DNA from: Lingula anatina
Lineage: Eukaryota > Brachiopoda > Lingulata > Lingulida > Lingulidae
Reading direction: 5' to 3'
NCBI RefSeq assembly: GCF_001039355.2
Contig: NW_019776024.1
Location: forward strand, 623,570-687,569
DNA length: 64,000 nucleotides
In this document: positions 1 to 12,541 of the stretch, piece by piece
How the letters are laid out: every line of letters starts with the position of its first letter
Position numbering within the stretch: position 1 is the first letter of the stretch
Translations under genes and position numbers: made by a program
Notes under the pieces: generated by a model
Databases searched by the model: none
Told to the model about the DNA's origin: nothing
The model's input: only the letters and a program-made list of their open reading frames with translations

Positions 1-31
1 TTTTTTTTTTTTTTTTTTTTGTTTTGTTTTA

Positions 32-637
32 TTTTCTTTGAACACTTTCCTATACAAGTCACATCTTCTCTGTATGTGGAGCCACTACTTGAGATTCACT
101 CTTCTCTGTACACTGTATACAACTCTAGCTGACTGCTAATTATGGTTACTGATTATGGCACCGACTCACATCTAACACTGCAATAATTAGCTCTCAAATT
201 CTTAGTCTTACTCTACATATACCTTAGTGTACTTACATACTTGTTTTGGGATATGAATCTGTGAACCTGCCTCAGACTTTATTTACACTTTCTCAAAAGT
301 GGACCACCCTGAATGGCTCACTGCAATGCTTGGTTGCCATTTAATGACAGCAGGGAAAGTGGATGGGTCACTTCAAACCCCTCTGTTAGGTGAATTTGAT
401 AGCCCTACCAGCCATTCCAATGCATTATAAGTCATGCATTCAGCAGCTACTAACAATACACCGGCTGAATAAAAAAAGAAATGCTAATTTTAACCATGTA
501 TTTAAAACTGCAAAAACCAGTACAATATTGGATTGACCATCATGATCAGTCATCATGCCAAAGTTCCTAACCCTACCTGGAAATTATTTCTGAACTTTTC
601 TATAAGTTCTTAGTTTTATGAAGCTGACCAGTTCTAG

Positions 638-701
<64 letters not shown>

Positions 702-998
702 AGTCTCATCATACAATTTTATCACTGTTACTTTTTATAAACCACTTGTACTCAAGACTGTTTTCAGGTGTTCTTGAACATTACATCATTGAATAAGCAA
801 TTAGTGCTACAAAGCAAATTCTTGTAATGCCATAAATGTATTAAGGTCTTCACAACAGGTGCACAGGAGTATTATGTATCTGCTTTATATTTGATATTAC
901 ATTTAAGGTATTTCCCCCTGATTATCTGTGTAGTATCTCATCTTCCCTTTATGTCTCTGACTGAATAGTATCATAATACTTAATTTTTCACTTCCATG
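32..998. repeat. Left flank, first copy of a segment repeated at 7.1-8.0 kb
   Basis: This stretch reads almost identically at 7088-8015, apart from a few substitutions, small indels and a much longer AT microsatellite here. Together with 5540-6693, which matches 8016-9219, it is one interrupted copy of a locus whose uninterrupted copy follows. The single N at 6694 between the copies suggests two haplotypes joined end to end rather than a real tandem duplication. I find no coding sequence in it. Confidence 0.85.
638..698. repeat. (AT)n microsatellite
   Basis: About 30 AT dinucleotides. The matching place in the second copy (near 7699-7710) has only about six, so the length differs greatly between the copies. 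Confidence 0.95.
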
Positions 999-1006
999 AA
1001 AGTTTT

Positions 1007-4000
1007 GGGTGCGCTTCGCTATGCCGAAGGTTCGCTGTGCCGAGGGTTCGCTATGCCGATTGTTTTTATTTTGTGCCGAAAGGTTCGCTGCGTCGACGGC
1101 TCGCTATGCCAAAGCCATCGTAGAGTTAGATTGCCAATACTTTGAAGAAAATATTTTGAAAAAGTACCTTTTTATTATAATAATATATAATAGCATTACT
1201 AGCCTTTAATACTACAAAGAAAATGCATTACACACTATATTTTCTGCATATATAATTGCGTATTTGAATATACAATTACGTAAATATACAAGTTTATTCT
1301 GTGTGTTAAATATAAATTAAATAATATATCAGTTAATTGATTTTTGGGTAAAAGCCTTCATTCATTTTGCCAATCGATATAGGCCTACGATCAATTTTGT
1401 GGCAAGTGTAATATAAGCTTCCTTATATGTGGGGGCAAATCGTTTCGTTGTTATTTTTAGTCGTGCACTTTTTTTAATATATTCAATTTATTTTTCTAGG
1501 TAATCCTATGGGGATGCATTTAGATCAACACAGCACGTATGTGCCCAAGCCGTATTATAATCGCATGCGCTTTTAAGATTACAATTTATACTAATACAAA
1601 AATATTGATACACTAATTTTCGCATTGAGGTTTTTTTTTATTTTAGAAGGTTTAAGAACAGTGACAGTTTGTGTTTTTAGATCGTTTGAGAATGTGACTG
1701 TCCCTAAACTTCTGTGTTATTCTTTCGGAAATAATACTTAACGCTTTTCATCTTTTCTGTTATGTTAAATTATATTTTGTATTGTGTTTTGTTATATAAT
1801 AATTCTGCGTTTGATACTCATAAAGGCAAATGGTAATGCTGACCGGTTATTGTTTATTTTAAACTTAACATTATATATATTTTGATAGGAATGTTTTGGC
1901 GTTCCGAAAAGGAACGAAAGTCGCACGGACTCTCGATCTTAAGCAGACTTCGTACAGTGCCATTTGCCTGGCGCAACCGACTCTAACTTTTTAAAATAAG
2001 TTCTCCATGCTGTGCAGCTGCTCAATTTGTTTATGTAATGATTTAACATAAGATAAATTTGCTTCATTTTTCGAATTTCAGTTAACCATTCAGTGTTGCT
2101 CTGCTTCACTTATCGCCGTTTTGAGATTCGTTTTTTTTTTTAACTTGGTATGTTTAGTTAGTAGCTGAGTTTTAAGGTTTATAAGCTTCTTTCAGTAATA
2201 TTTGTCTTATCTGCAAAAAATAGCCAACTATTTTAGTTTTCAGAGGATACTAGAATAATTGCGATAACCGTAATTTTGTGGTAAAGAGAATTCATTTACT
2301 TCTACGAGTTGTTGAACTTCTATTGTGAAATATGAATCTCTTACGAACAGTTGTTATCCTTTAAATATTTAGTCTACATCGTTGCTAATTACATTAAACT
2401 TTTGCTATTATTATATCGGTATTGGTCCCTTCCTCCACACATACAAGAAACACATAGCATTATAACTTACAAACTAAAGATAAATTTTATTGAATTCAAA
2501 AGTGTTTGCCAGTAGTGAAATTTCCAAGCTTTGGTTATAGGTACACTGAATACAAATAGTACTATTTTTATAATTTGTGCCATTTCTACTCAAATATATT
2601 CTTTCTCATATTCACTGACAAGGTGGCTTAAGTGAGATGAAGATCCCTGATGTGAACAGCGTAGATTATTATAGATTAAAAAAAGAACAACTTTATTCCA
2701 ACCCATGCATATGCTGAAATTGGTTAACATAGATGTGTCTTGATTATAAGAATAAACACCGACACTAAATTCGACCTATAATGCTGCCAACTCTTGTAGT
2801 ATCAAGGCAAAATATTGGGTAATGTGTTACGGCAAAATGATATACACAAAACACTTGTTACAATGCACTACCGTAACAAACTTAACTCTCTAAAACATAT
2901 AGGCCTACACTGTACTATATTACATTCTGTTGATTATAAAAATAGAAACCGACCTACATTGCTGCCAGCTAATTTTCTTTCAAACAACCCCACCCATTAC
3001 CGTAACAAACTTAGTTGTCTGAAACATATAGTATCTTACACCATTTCCCTTGCAAATTATTAAGCCGGAGTCTGCCAAATAACATAACTACATACAAATT
3101 AACACACTAACAAAACAGAGACTTCGGAAGATCTTCGAGCCTTTCCCTGCCTGCCTGCCTGCCTGACCCTTAACCCGTGGGTGAGGAATGGATACATCTG
3201 GAGATGACAACGATGTTCTATCCACTTAAAAGACAGGACTCCAACCTCAGTCGCACTGCATCTCTTTTTCAAGCCTACTGCAATGATAAAACATATCAAT
3301 ACTGTAAAAATGCGATCACCGCACCTATTCTGTAATAGGTACTCGTAACTCGTAATATTTACTTTAAAGAAAATAAAAAAAATTACAATTTACACTTGCC
3401 TATATATTGTGAATGAGCTTTTCACCTAAACAGTATCCATAAACAATGATAACATTTCTGAACTTACTTTAAACGTGGTTGTTGGTCCTTGTATCCATGT
3501 TCCTCCCATACACATTCCAGATGACGGGAGGAAAAGTCCCTTCTATGTACGTGTTGTTCATGTACTGGCAAAATTCCCCCATTGCCGGGAAGCGCCGAAT
3601 GTAGTGGTGTGTCCTGCGGGCATTGCAGTGCAATTGGAAGTTCTGGCGAACGAGCGCCAAGGGTAAGTAACCCAACGACATGAACTTCCGAATGCACTGC
3701 CTTACCCTGGGGTTGCGCCTACAAATAGGCACCAACCCCAGTTCCTGGACGCGCCGCCACAAAGATTGACAGAAGTGATAAAAACACCCAGCAATTTCGG
3801 TCCTTCTAAGCTCCGTCTCGAGGGCGGTGTGGAGACCCACCTCGAAGTCACAGATGACTGGTGGGCCTCAATCGGTGACGGGTTACCTCTCTGACTTTTC
3901 TCTTAAGGGCCTGAAAAAATGTCATATTTTCACCTGCGAGTTAACAAAAATTTTCATTTGCACCTCTGATAAGTAATTCTAAAATTTCCAGCCTTTATTG

Positions 4001-5539
4001 CATCCGTCATCCAGACTTTAAGCACATAGAATGAGAGATAAGCCGCCAACGCAAAAGTTTAATCTTTGAAGTCAGCTACCATAGCCAAATTTACAGATTT
4101 AAAAAAGTAAACCGAAATAAAAATGTTTAATTCACCTGCAAAACTTGTCTATAATGGCCAATTGTCCGGGCCTCCATCAAGCACGCTACCAGTACTTCCA
4201 CGCGGCCACGGCGAAGGCCATAGACGGTGAATACCTGGCGATAAGGGCCCGGACAAGACCGAAAAGTGCCGTCCATAAAGACGTCCTCGCACTGCTGGAG
4301 GTGCACCATAGCAAAAATAATGGATCAAATACTTACTATTTTTGGGAGGTTTATTTTGAAAGATCAAAAAGGGATTTATGACAGATATTACTATATTGAA
4401 GGTTTTATTTGGAAAGATCGAAAAGATATTTATGACATTTATAAGAGGTTTATTTCAAACAGAAAAGAATTCCTTGATATAGATAAACAGTGCTAAAACG
4501 TGGTGCTGATAGATTCAAAAAAATATTCTTTGGACAATTTCCTAAAACCCCTAAATACAAAGGTGAAGGATAATTTAGTCCATAAATGTATAAAATAAAC
4601 AATATGAAAAATAAACTTTGTAAAAATTTTGTATTAAAAACTGAAATGGCATAGCAATATGAAAATAAATATGCATCACTTGCCGTCTTAACTAACTGGT
4701 CAGTTTGTTAAAGCAAATTTATGATTCCAATATATGTTAGCATTCGAACGAATTATCCGTACACTTACAATCAAGGGCTCCCCCTCCCCCCGCTCACAGA
4801 CATGCATGCAATAAATGATATTTCGTTACGTATTCTGACATTTAAATAAGTATCTTGATCAGTTCTGAGAGGTACATGTGCTAGTTGGCTAATGCAATTA
4901 ATTATCAAAAGTAACACAGCACACAAATATAAAACTATATGTAATTAAATAAATATTAATTAAATAGATAATAACAAAAATACGAAGCTAAAATTACTGT
5001 ATGTGACAATAACGACTACTAAAAGTATAAATGATAATAAATAAAAAGATGTAATTTTACACACACCCAATAACTACAACAAGTTCGCCAAAAATAATTA
5101 GAGAATGTTTTCTTGGCAGTAATTTCCTAAATGTGGGTGACGCCCATAGTGCCAAAAATAATTAATAAATTAACTTACAGAACTGATTATTTAAAGCGAT
5201 TTAAGATGTTTATGTCCATAAGGATAAACCTTCAATGCGCAGTTTTAACAAATTCAAATGGTACGGATGGAAGAAGAGAACTTTTAAAACTCGTTTATTT
5301 TCAAAAAAGGCCACTGCTCGTCGCGTTACATAACAAGCACAATGGGTGATGGGTAGCCGACTTTTTCGGCGCAGCGAACCCTCGGCGCAGCGACCCTTTC
5401 AGCACACCGAACCCTCAGCATAGCGAACCTTTGATTTTGGGGCTCCGGAAAAACTTAGCCGATTTTAGACCAATTTTCCGGTTTTGTCGGCACATCGAAC
5501 CCTCGGCACAGCGAACCTTCGGCACAACGCGCTGTCCCC
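1007..5539 (-). mobile_element. Mutator-like (MULE) DNA transposon, 4.5 kb, with 8-bp target-site duplication
   Basis: The element starts GGGTGCGCTTCGCTATGCCG and ends with the inverted counterpart ...GCGCTGTCCCC. The 8-bp direct repeat AAAGTTTT flanks it at 999-1006 and 5540-5547. The other copy of the locus has the uninterrupted site (8016-8023), which proves both ends. Ends carry a GGTTCGCTATGCCGA-type repeat of 16-bp period: two units at the left, several degenerate inverted units between about 5365 and 5530. Inside, on the minus strand, are fragments of a MULE transposase. An 8-9 bp target duplication and a transposase of this type are hallmarks of Mutator-like elements. Most of 1110-3460 shows no coding sequence that I recognise. 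Confidence 0.88.
3469..4309 (-). pseudogene. MULE transposase, spliced and apparently broken
   Basis: Two minus-strand blocks look like the catalytic core of a MULE transposase. Block one (4309 to about 4135) contains CEDVFMDGTFRSCPGPYRQV, with the DGTF motif bearing the first catalytic Asp, and ends at a GTGAAT donor after VLQ. Block two begins after a tttttcag acceptor near 3910 and contains ICDFEVGLHTALETEL (second Asp), then GCFYHFCQSLWRRVQELGL, and ends RTNNHV at 3469. Between the acceptor and ICDFE the frame shifts near 3866, and a stop follows NNHV, where family members usually continue. The zinc-finger N terminus and the C terminus were not found. It is therefore probably a decayed or partly missed gene. 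Assignment to MULE is firm; the exon structure is inference. Confidence 0.78.
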
Positions 5540-6693
5540 AAAGTTTTGATTTACCTAGATTTATATTTTGGTTTTCATAAATACTATGACCTTTTTCTAA
5601 ATTTCTTTTTGAATGTTCAGGGTTCCAAGATTTTGAAACTTGTATTCATATACTGGATTGTTTTAGAAAAATGATCATTTACTTAGAAACATAAAAATAT
5701 AAGAAACAGCTATATTAAACTTTTGTCACAAGTGCATCACCAGTTTAAATACCCACAGGGGAGGTGTCTGCTGTTCTGAAAACTAAGGGGGCCTTAATTT
5801 GAAATCCACCAATATTCTGTAGGTCTGCTATTCCCAAGGTTTGAGGGTCCACTATCCCAAAGCTTCGATATTCCAAAAATGTTTATTTATGCGATAGCTG
5901 CATGAATTGTGTAATTGAGGCAAGCTCTGACATCTGTGCACATGTCAAAGAAAACCACTGGTGCTTTGTTTACTATACACTGTTTACTACATTATCTTTG
6001 CCCTCTATCTGTACAGAATAGCAGACCCTTCAGAAAAGCAGACCCTCTGAATATAAAAGTGCATCCCCCACAGGTTCAACGTTGCTGGGCCAGACCGTGT
6101 TAGGAATTGGTTGACCTGTGAACTTTTCTCACTCAGGGAAGCGATCTTTACTTTTGTTCTCAAAATATTACTCATATGACATTTAAAATGCTTTGGGAAA
6201 CAACCAAAAGTTGCAGTGATTGTTTTGGGATATGAAAATGTTTTGATTTAAGATGAGGCTTACCAATACTTGCTCCATGATTACTTGACTCGTTCTTGTA
6301 AAGCTGACCCCTTTCCCTCGGAATATCACCCAACCTGGCAAGATATTCCAACAATTATAACAACCTGCAAGTCATCTTATTCCATTTTAAAAATAGCAAG
6401 ATGTTATTTTCTTGTTATGAACTCTATTCATGGTGAAGGTATGGAGTTGCTTATCCTCTTATATATATATGCGCCAAAGAGTAAAAAATATGTACATGTG
6501 TGTTTTGATACCCCCCCCCCAAAAAAAAAGCATTTACCATACGACAAGCTGTACAAAATACAAAAAACAAAACATCTGTGTTTTTACAGTCCCACTTTTG
6601 GCATCTAATGGCTGCTTCTCTTGTGAAAATGCACTGACTGACCTCAAACTCACGTAAATATAAAGAGACCCCAAGTGTAAGTTCTCACCATCA
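5540..6693. repeat. Right flank of the MULE insertion, first copy of a duplicated segment
   Basis: Nearly identical to 8016-9219. One clear difference is an insertion of about 50 bp in the second copy near 8750-8800. It ends exactly at the N at 6694. No gene recognised; the open frames shared by both copies show no family motif and carry over into low-complexity sequence. Confidence 0.85.
5760..6066. mobile_element. 307-bp MITE, probably MULE-type, first copy
   Basis: An 8-bp direct repeat CCCACAGG flanks the element (5752-5759 and 6067-6074). Both ends carry variants of GGTCTGCTATTCCCAA at roughly 16-bp spacing, inverted at the right end (AGAATAGCAGACCC). There is no coding capacity; short open frames across it are chance. 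The 8-bp duplication and the architecture parallel the MULE at 1007-5539, but the sequences differ. Confidence 0.6.
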
Positions 6694-6694
6694 N
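6694..6694. other. Single-N assembly junction
   Basis: One undefined base at the exact end of a duplicated block. The same pattern occurs at 34081, 37430 and 62708, so it marks a contig join. Confidence 0.8.
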
Positions 6695-7087
6695 GCTTCA
6701 GGCACTAATTAGAAAATCATTTAGCTGAAAAATGATCATTAACCTCCAATCAATCATAGCAGTAATGAGAGGATGGCACAGAACTAAACCTTAAGTGACA
6801 CAACCTGGTCTTCCCCTCCCAGTGTCTGGGGCTTGGACGAGGGTCTAATCTTAGTACATTTGTCACATAAATAGCTTTTCGTGACAATGGTAGATTATTT
6901 GTAGTTTTTAATTACTATTTCACTTGTATATAAAGATGGGATTTTCCCCAGTCAGTATTTTATTTTGTGTATTGTATTCTATTCATTGATTTTTTTCTGA
7001 ACAATGTTTTAGCGGTTTTTTTATTTTTAATAAAATGCTGCCACCAGTGTGGGTTACTCTCATCTGGTTACTTGCACATGAAATGTT
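6695..7087 (+). other. 3'-UTR-like stretch with poly(A) signal, no coding sequence
   Basis: T-rich sequence ending in AATAAA at 7029-7034, followed by a GT-rich stretch (CAGTGTGGGTTACTCTC), as downstream of cleavage sites. It could be the tail of a plus-strand transcript whose body is not in this window. No reading frame supports a protein. Inference only. Confidence 0.3.
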
Positions 7088-8015
7088 TTTTTTTTCTTTG
7101 AACACTTTCCTATACAAGTCACATCTTCTCTGTATGTGGAGCCACTACTTGAGATTCACTCTTCTCTGTACACTGTATACAACTCAGCTGACTGCTAATT
7201 ATGGTTACTGATTATGGCACCGACTCACATCTAACATTGCAATAATTAACTCTCAAATTCTTAGTCTTACTCTACATTTACCTTACTGTACTTACATACT
7301 TGTTTGGGGATATGAATCTGTGAACCTGCCTCAGACTTTATTTACACTTTCTCAAAAGTGGACCACCCTGAATGGCTCACTGCAATGCTTGGTTGCCATT
7401 TAATGACAGCAGGGAAAGTGGATGGGTCACTTCAAACCCCTCTGTTAGGTGAATTTGATAGCCCTACCAGCCATTCCAATGCATTATAAGCCATGCATTC
7501 AGCAGCTACTAACAATACACCGGCTGAATACAAACAAAATGCTAATTTTAACCATGTATTTAAAACTGCAAAAACCAGTACAATATTGGCTTGACCATCA
7601 TGATCAGTCATCATGCCAAAGTTCCTAACCCTACCTGGAAATTATTTCTGAACTTTTCTATAAGTTCCTAGTTTTATGAAGCTGACCAGTTCTTGATTAT
7701 ATATATATATCCAAGTCTCATCGTACAATTTTATCACTGTTACTTTTTATAAACCACTTGTACTCAAGACTGTTTTCAGGTGTTCTTGAACATTACATCA
7801 TTGAATAGGCAATTAGTGCTACAAAGCAAATTCTTGTAATGCCACAAATGTATTAAGGTCTTCACAACAGGTGCACAGGAGTATAATGTTTCTGCATTAT
7901 ATTTGATATTACATTTAACTAAGGTATTTCCCCCTGATTATCGTGTAGTATCTCATCTTCCCTTTGTGTCTCTGATTGAATAGTATCATAATAAACTTAA
8001 TTTTTCACTTCCATG

Positions 8016-8023
8016 AAAGTTTT
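8016..8023. other. Empty target site of the 4.5-kb MULE
   Basis: A single AAAGTTTT within CATGAAAGTTTTGATTT. In the other copy these 8 bases occur on both sides of the element. Confidence 0.85.
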
Positions 8024-8235
8024 GATTTACCTAGAATTATATTTTGGTTTTCATAAATACTATGACCTTTTTCTAAATTTCTTTTTGACTGTTCAGGGTT
8101 CCAAGATTTTAAATCTAGTATTCATATACTGTATTGTTTTTGAAAAATGATCATTTACTTAGAAACATAAAAATATAAGAAACAGCTATAATAAACTTTT
8201 GTCACAAGTGCATCACCAGTTTAAATACCCACAGG

Positions 8236-8542
8236 GGAGGTGTCTGCTGTTCTGAAAACTAAGGGGGCCTTAATTTGAAATACACCAATATTCTGTAGGT
8301 CTGCTATTCCCAAGGTTTGAGGGTCCACTATCCCAAAGCTTCGATATTCCAAAAATTTTTATTTATGCGATAGCTGCATGAATTGTGTAATTGAGGCGAG
8401 CTCTGACATCTGTGCACATGTCAAGGAAAACCACTGGTGCTTTGTTTACTATATACTGTTTACTACAGTATCTTTGCCCTCTATCTGTACAGAATAGCAG
8501 ACCCTTCAGAAAAGCAGACCCTCTGAATATAGAAGTGCATCC
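8236..8542. mobile_element. 307-bp MITE, second copy
   Basis: The same element as at 5760-6066, at the equivalent site with the same CCCACAGG duplication (8228-8235, 8543-8550). Present in both copies of the locus, so older than the MULE insertion. Confidence 0.6.
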
Positions 8543-9219
8543 CCCACAGGTTCAACGTTGCTGGGCCGGACCGTGTTAGGAATTGGTTGACCTGTGAACT
8601 TTTCTCACTCAGGGAAGCGATCTTTACTTTTGTTCTCAAAATATTACTCATATGACATTTAAAATGCTTTGGGAAACAACCAAAAGTTGCAGTGATTGTT
8701 TTGGGATATGAAAATGTTTTGATTTGATTAAGATGAGGCTTACCAATACTTGTTCTGCAGGACACCAGTAATAATTACAGTTTGCTTTAAATGAAAGCTC
8801 CATGATTACTTGACTCGTTCTTGTAAAGCTGACCCCTTTCCCTCAGAATATCACCCAACCTGGCAAGATATTCCAACAATTATAACAACCTGCAAGTCAT
8901 CTTATTCCATTTTAAAAATAGCAAGATGTTATTTTCTTGTTATGAACTCTATTCATGGTGAAGGTATGGAGTTGCTTATCCTCTTATATATATATGCGCC
9001 AAAGAGTAAAAAATATGTACATGTGTGTTTTGATACCCCCCCCCCAAAAAAAAAGCATTTACCATACGACAAGCTGTACAAAATACAAAAAACAAAACAT
9101 CTGTGTTTTTACAGTCCCACTTTTGGCATCTAATGGCTGCTTCTCTTGTGAAAATGCACTGACTGACCTCAAACTCACGTAAATATAAAGAGACCCCAAG
9201 TGTAAGTTCTCACCATCAA

Positions 9220-10005
9220 ATAAAATCATAAGTCAAGTCAACACAGTTTCTGAAAATCAGCACAAACAAATATTCTAACACATAAAATTAGCCTTCACAA
9301 TCTTTGTTAAGATACTCTATCAACCGAGTTTATTGTATGTGTGCGTGGGGGTCTATTTCCCGTTATTAGTCTCTCTATCCCGGTGATAATCAAGGAAGGA
9401 CAAGTCGCTGATTTTCCTGTAAAGTATTTATTTCGTGAATGAAACAATTGGTAAATATACACTCCAATCTAGTAGCAACTGCCTAGAAAATAGCTATTTG
9501 AAATAAGCAGCCTGCAGAGCACTGTAGCCGACACTATGTTAAATCCCACGAAGAACTGTAGCGAATAAGTAAATAGTAAGTAAGCGAGTAAGTAAGTAGG
9601 TGTTAAAAGAGGGCCAGTGGCCTCTTTTTATACCCTTTTGACTACCACGCCCAAACGATAGCCAAACCCCAACTTTCATGTGATATATCTTATGTATACT
9701 CTATTTCCAAATTTCCTTTTAAAGGTGCCAAAAATATAACTTCAAGCAGCTTACTCTCTGTACCTCTAAAAGTTGCCTCTTTCTAGCTTTCTTTGGTGCG
9801 TATAGTAAACTGATCTATTTCTACTATTATATAACACTGATCAAATGATTTCCATTGCAGGATCCACCACAGCAATACCCTGGTTTGTATGAAAAATCAG
9901 ATGATTACCTGATACTTAAATCCTAAGCTATATCTATAAACTATATCACCCACACACCTGAGAAATCAATCATGTTAAATTCTCCATCAGAAAGGTATAC
10001 AGGTT
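9220..10005. other. Non-coding stretch with a TATA-like element on the minus strand
   Basis: No coding sequence found. On the minus strand GTATAAAAAG (9624-9633) is followed by an imperfect palindrome AAAAGAGGGCCAGTGGCCTC (from 9607) and a run of AAGT-type repeats (9556-9600). An AATAAA lies about 200 bases further on (near 9428). That order resembles an LTR or a compact promoter, but I could not find TG...CA ends or a target duplication. Confidence 0.3.
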
Positions 10006-10013
10006 GATAAATA

Positions 10014-10622
10014 GGGTGCGCTTCGCTATGCCGAAGGTTCGCTGTGCCAAGGGTTCGCTATGCCGAAGGTTCGTTATGCCGAGGGTTCGCTGAGCCGAAG
10101 GTTCGCTATACCGAGGGTTCGCTATGCCGATTGTTTTTAAAAAGATGTTAATTTTACACACACCCAATAACTACAACAAGTTCGCCAAAAATAATTAGAG
10201 AATGTTTTCTTGTCAGTAATTTCCTAAATGTGGGTGACGCCCATAGTGCCAAAAATAATTAATAAATTAACTTACAGAACTGATTATTTAAAGCGATTTA
10301 AGATGTTTATGTCCATAAGGATAAACCTTCAATGCGCAGTTTTAACAAATCCAAATGGTATGGATGGAAGAAGAGAACTTTTAAAACTCGTTTATTTTCA
10401 AAAAAAAGGCCACTGCTCGCCACGTTACATAACAAGCACAATGGGTGATGGGTGGCCGACTTTTTCGGCGCAGCGAACCCTCGGCGCAGCGACCCTTTCG
10501 GCACAGCGAACCATCGGCATAGCGAACATTTGATTTTGGGGCTCCGGAAAAACTTAGCCGATTTTAGACCAATTTTCCGGTTTTGTCGGCACAGTGAACC
10601 CTCGGCACAGCGCGCTGTCCCC
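10014..10622. mobile_element. 609-bp non-autonomous deletion derivative of the MULE
   Basis: Flanked by the 8-bp repeat GATAAATA (10006-10013 and 10623-10630). It has the same ends as the 4.5-kb element. Its interior from about 10140 matches 5047-5539 of that element closely, so it is a deletion derivative lacking the transposase. Its left end carries six 16-bp units of GGTTCGCTATGCCGA(A/G) (10036-10131) against two in the large element. Confidence 0.85.
10036..10131 (+). repeat. Six 16-bp subterminal tandem units
   Basis: Six consecutive units of GGTTCGCTATGCCGA followed by A or G, each with zero to two changes. They may be transposase-binding sites (inference). Confidence 0.9.
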
Positions 10623-10630
10623 GATAAATA

Positions 10631-12349
10631 AAACCTTTACTGTTTGTTTTTGTTTTCTGTAAGTATTGACATTACATTCTTTTAAAACTCACACGCATAA
10701 ATAAAATCAGTATAATAACTCTAGTACTGTGTGAAACTGCAAGTGAGATAATGCAAGCTTTTAGTAGGACTAAAAACACTTCTACTCCATCAGGCACAGA
10801 CCCTCAGCACTGAATTGTCCCGCACCTGACTTTACACTTACCAGATACAATGTGTCTCTTGGTACCCCAATTTAACTAGAATCACATTACATATCACAGA
10901 GTGTGGATGTGAAATTGCCACCACTGGGAAATATAGTGTGTGTCTGGTGAGAAACTTGTTCTACCTAATCATCCTAAATCTGACACGGATCTTTTATACA
11001 ATTTTCTAACAGCTAGAGTAGACCTCTGGTAGAGGATAAGTATATACTGTTATCTTACTTTTTTTGTAGAATTGTCATAAGTAATTAACTTATAATACAT
11101 GTACCATGCTCACTATAGACCCACATTGCATGTTAGATAACACTTACTTTTAAGTTAACACCTTTAAGATAACACTTACTTAAAAGATTGTAACTCAGAT
11201 ATACTGACTGTATGAATTAAAGAAGGATTACTTAAGATAGTACCTCAAGATATACTGACCGTATGAATAACTGTAACTACCCTCATTGTCTGAAACTAAT
11301 CAAGAAGAATGCTCAAGTTATTAGGGAAGATATCACTGTCAGCATGAAATACTTCTACTGGATAGTTGCCTCCCTTTCACTGTCATCAATAACATGTTGT
11401 ATTTCATTTGTCAAAAAATAAGGACTGGTACGTGCCTTAGCCAACAATTAAATTTACGTTATCTTGATTAATTTTAGCATTAAGCATTTAGACCAAGTGA
11501 GATACAAACAAGTGATTACAATAACTTGTAATTAGTCAGTAACATGCTTTTCAAGTTTGCTTGTCAGACCTTTCCTTGGTAAAACATTTACAGTATTTAT
11601 GATAATCAGAAGCCAAGATATGTGATTAAGTTGGCCTCTCTGAGACCAAAAAAATGCAAGAATCCATGAAAAGTTGCATTAAAATTTAACAGATAGGAAG
11701 GAAACTGCATTGAGAATTTTGTCAAAGGTGACACATCAGTCAATTCTCCCATTTTCAGGTTGAACCTAGCCAATAGGTGTCCTCAGCCAAAATCAATAAT
11801 TAAATATAATAAAATGGTGCTTTTGTGCAGCTGTAGTTAATTTGGTAAGACAAGAAGACAAAAATGTCAGTGGGTTTTGGATCAACTTCCATTTGATGCT
11901 GCATGATAATTGCCAGTTTCTGAGATGCTTTCCATGATGGCATTCACAAAAACAAAACAGTAACACAGATCCCTCAGGGCACAACTCCATTGTTTCCACT
12001 GTTAAAAATCTGGACCATCTTCACACACAGGGCCTTGATACTGGTGGGTCTGAACCAAGATTAAAACTAATCAAAATAAGTTGAATTATTATGTAAAATT
12101 TTAATAAATGCCAATAATTGCAAAGAATCCTATACAATGAAGTTACTGGGCCCTCATGATCACTTCTGATTGGGAAACAATCCCTGCTGATTTCTTGCAT
12201 TCGACAGTCAGTCCATGGCAGTTTTTAACAGGTGAGTGATTTAACAGCGGGCATAATGTGGAGACGGTCTGAAAAATCTTACCAAATTCAATATCCTTAA
12301 GCTGCAGGCCTCATAAATCATAATTGTTGTATACTACCATGAACCATAG
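10631..12349. other. Intergenic, nothing recognised
   Basis: AT-rich sequence without convincing exons on either strand. Confidence 0.5.
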
Positions 12350-12541
12350 ATTTGTGAGCAAGAATGCCCAAATTAAGGACTCTAGCCATGTATAAAGTAC
12401 CCCAATGTAAAATGAGTAGACAAGAACACAGTATCAGGGTGGTTCATGTATCGAAACGCTGTGCTCATAGCTGCTTATTTTACATTCTGGTACTTAATTC
12501 ATGGCTGGCGCTGTTATTTTGGGCATTCTTGCTCACAAATA
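12350..12541. mobile_element. Inverted-repeat MITE, about 190 bp
   Basis: The left arm ATTTGTGAGCAAGAATGCCC is exactly mirrored at the right end, and imperfect complementarity continues inward for about 70 bases (for example CCATG, AAGTACC and AATGTAAAAT appear in both arms). Almost the whole piece can fold into one hairpin. Target duplication not clear; superfamily unknown. Confidence 0.6.

Larger units (their letters stand above)
7088..9219. repeat. Second, uninterrupted copy of the 1-6.7 kb flanks
   Basis: This block joins the equivalents of 32-998 and 5540-6693 without the MULE. No gene recognised. Confidence 0.85.

Noticed and set aside
6270-9182. Paired open frames of about 107-112 and 75 residues in both copies of the flanks
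   Set aside because: Conserved only because the DNA is duplicated; they end in homopolymer-encoded residues and have no recognisable domain or splice context.
9300-9960. Solo LTR
   Set aside because: No TG...CA ends with a 5-bp target duplication found, so only the TATA-like element is reported.
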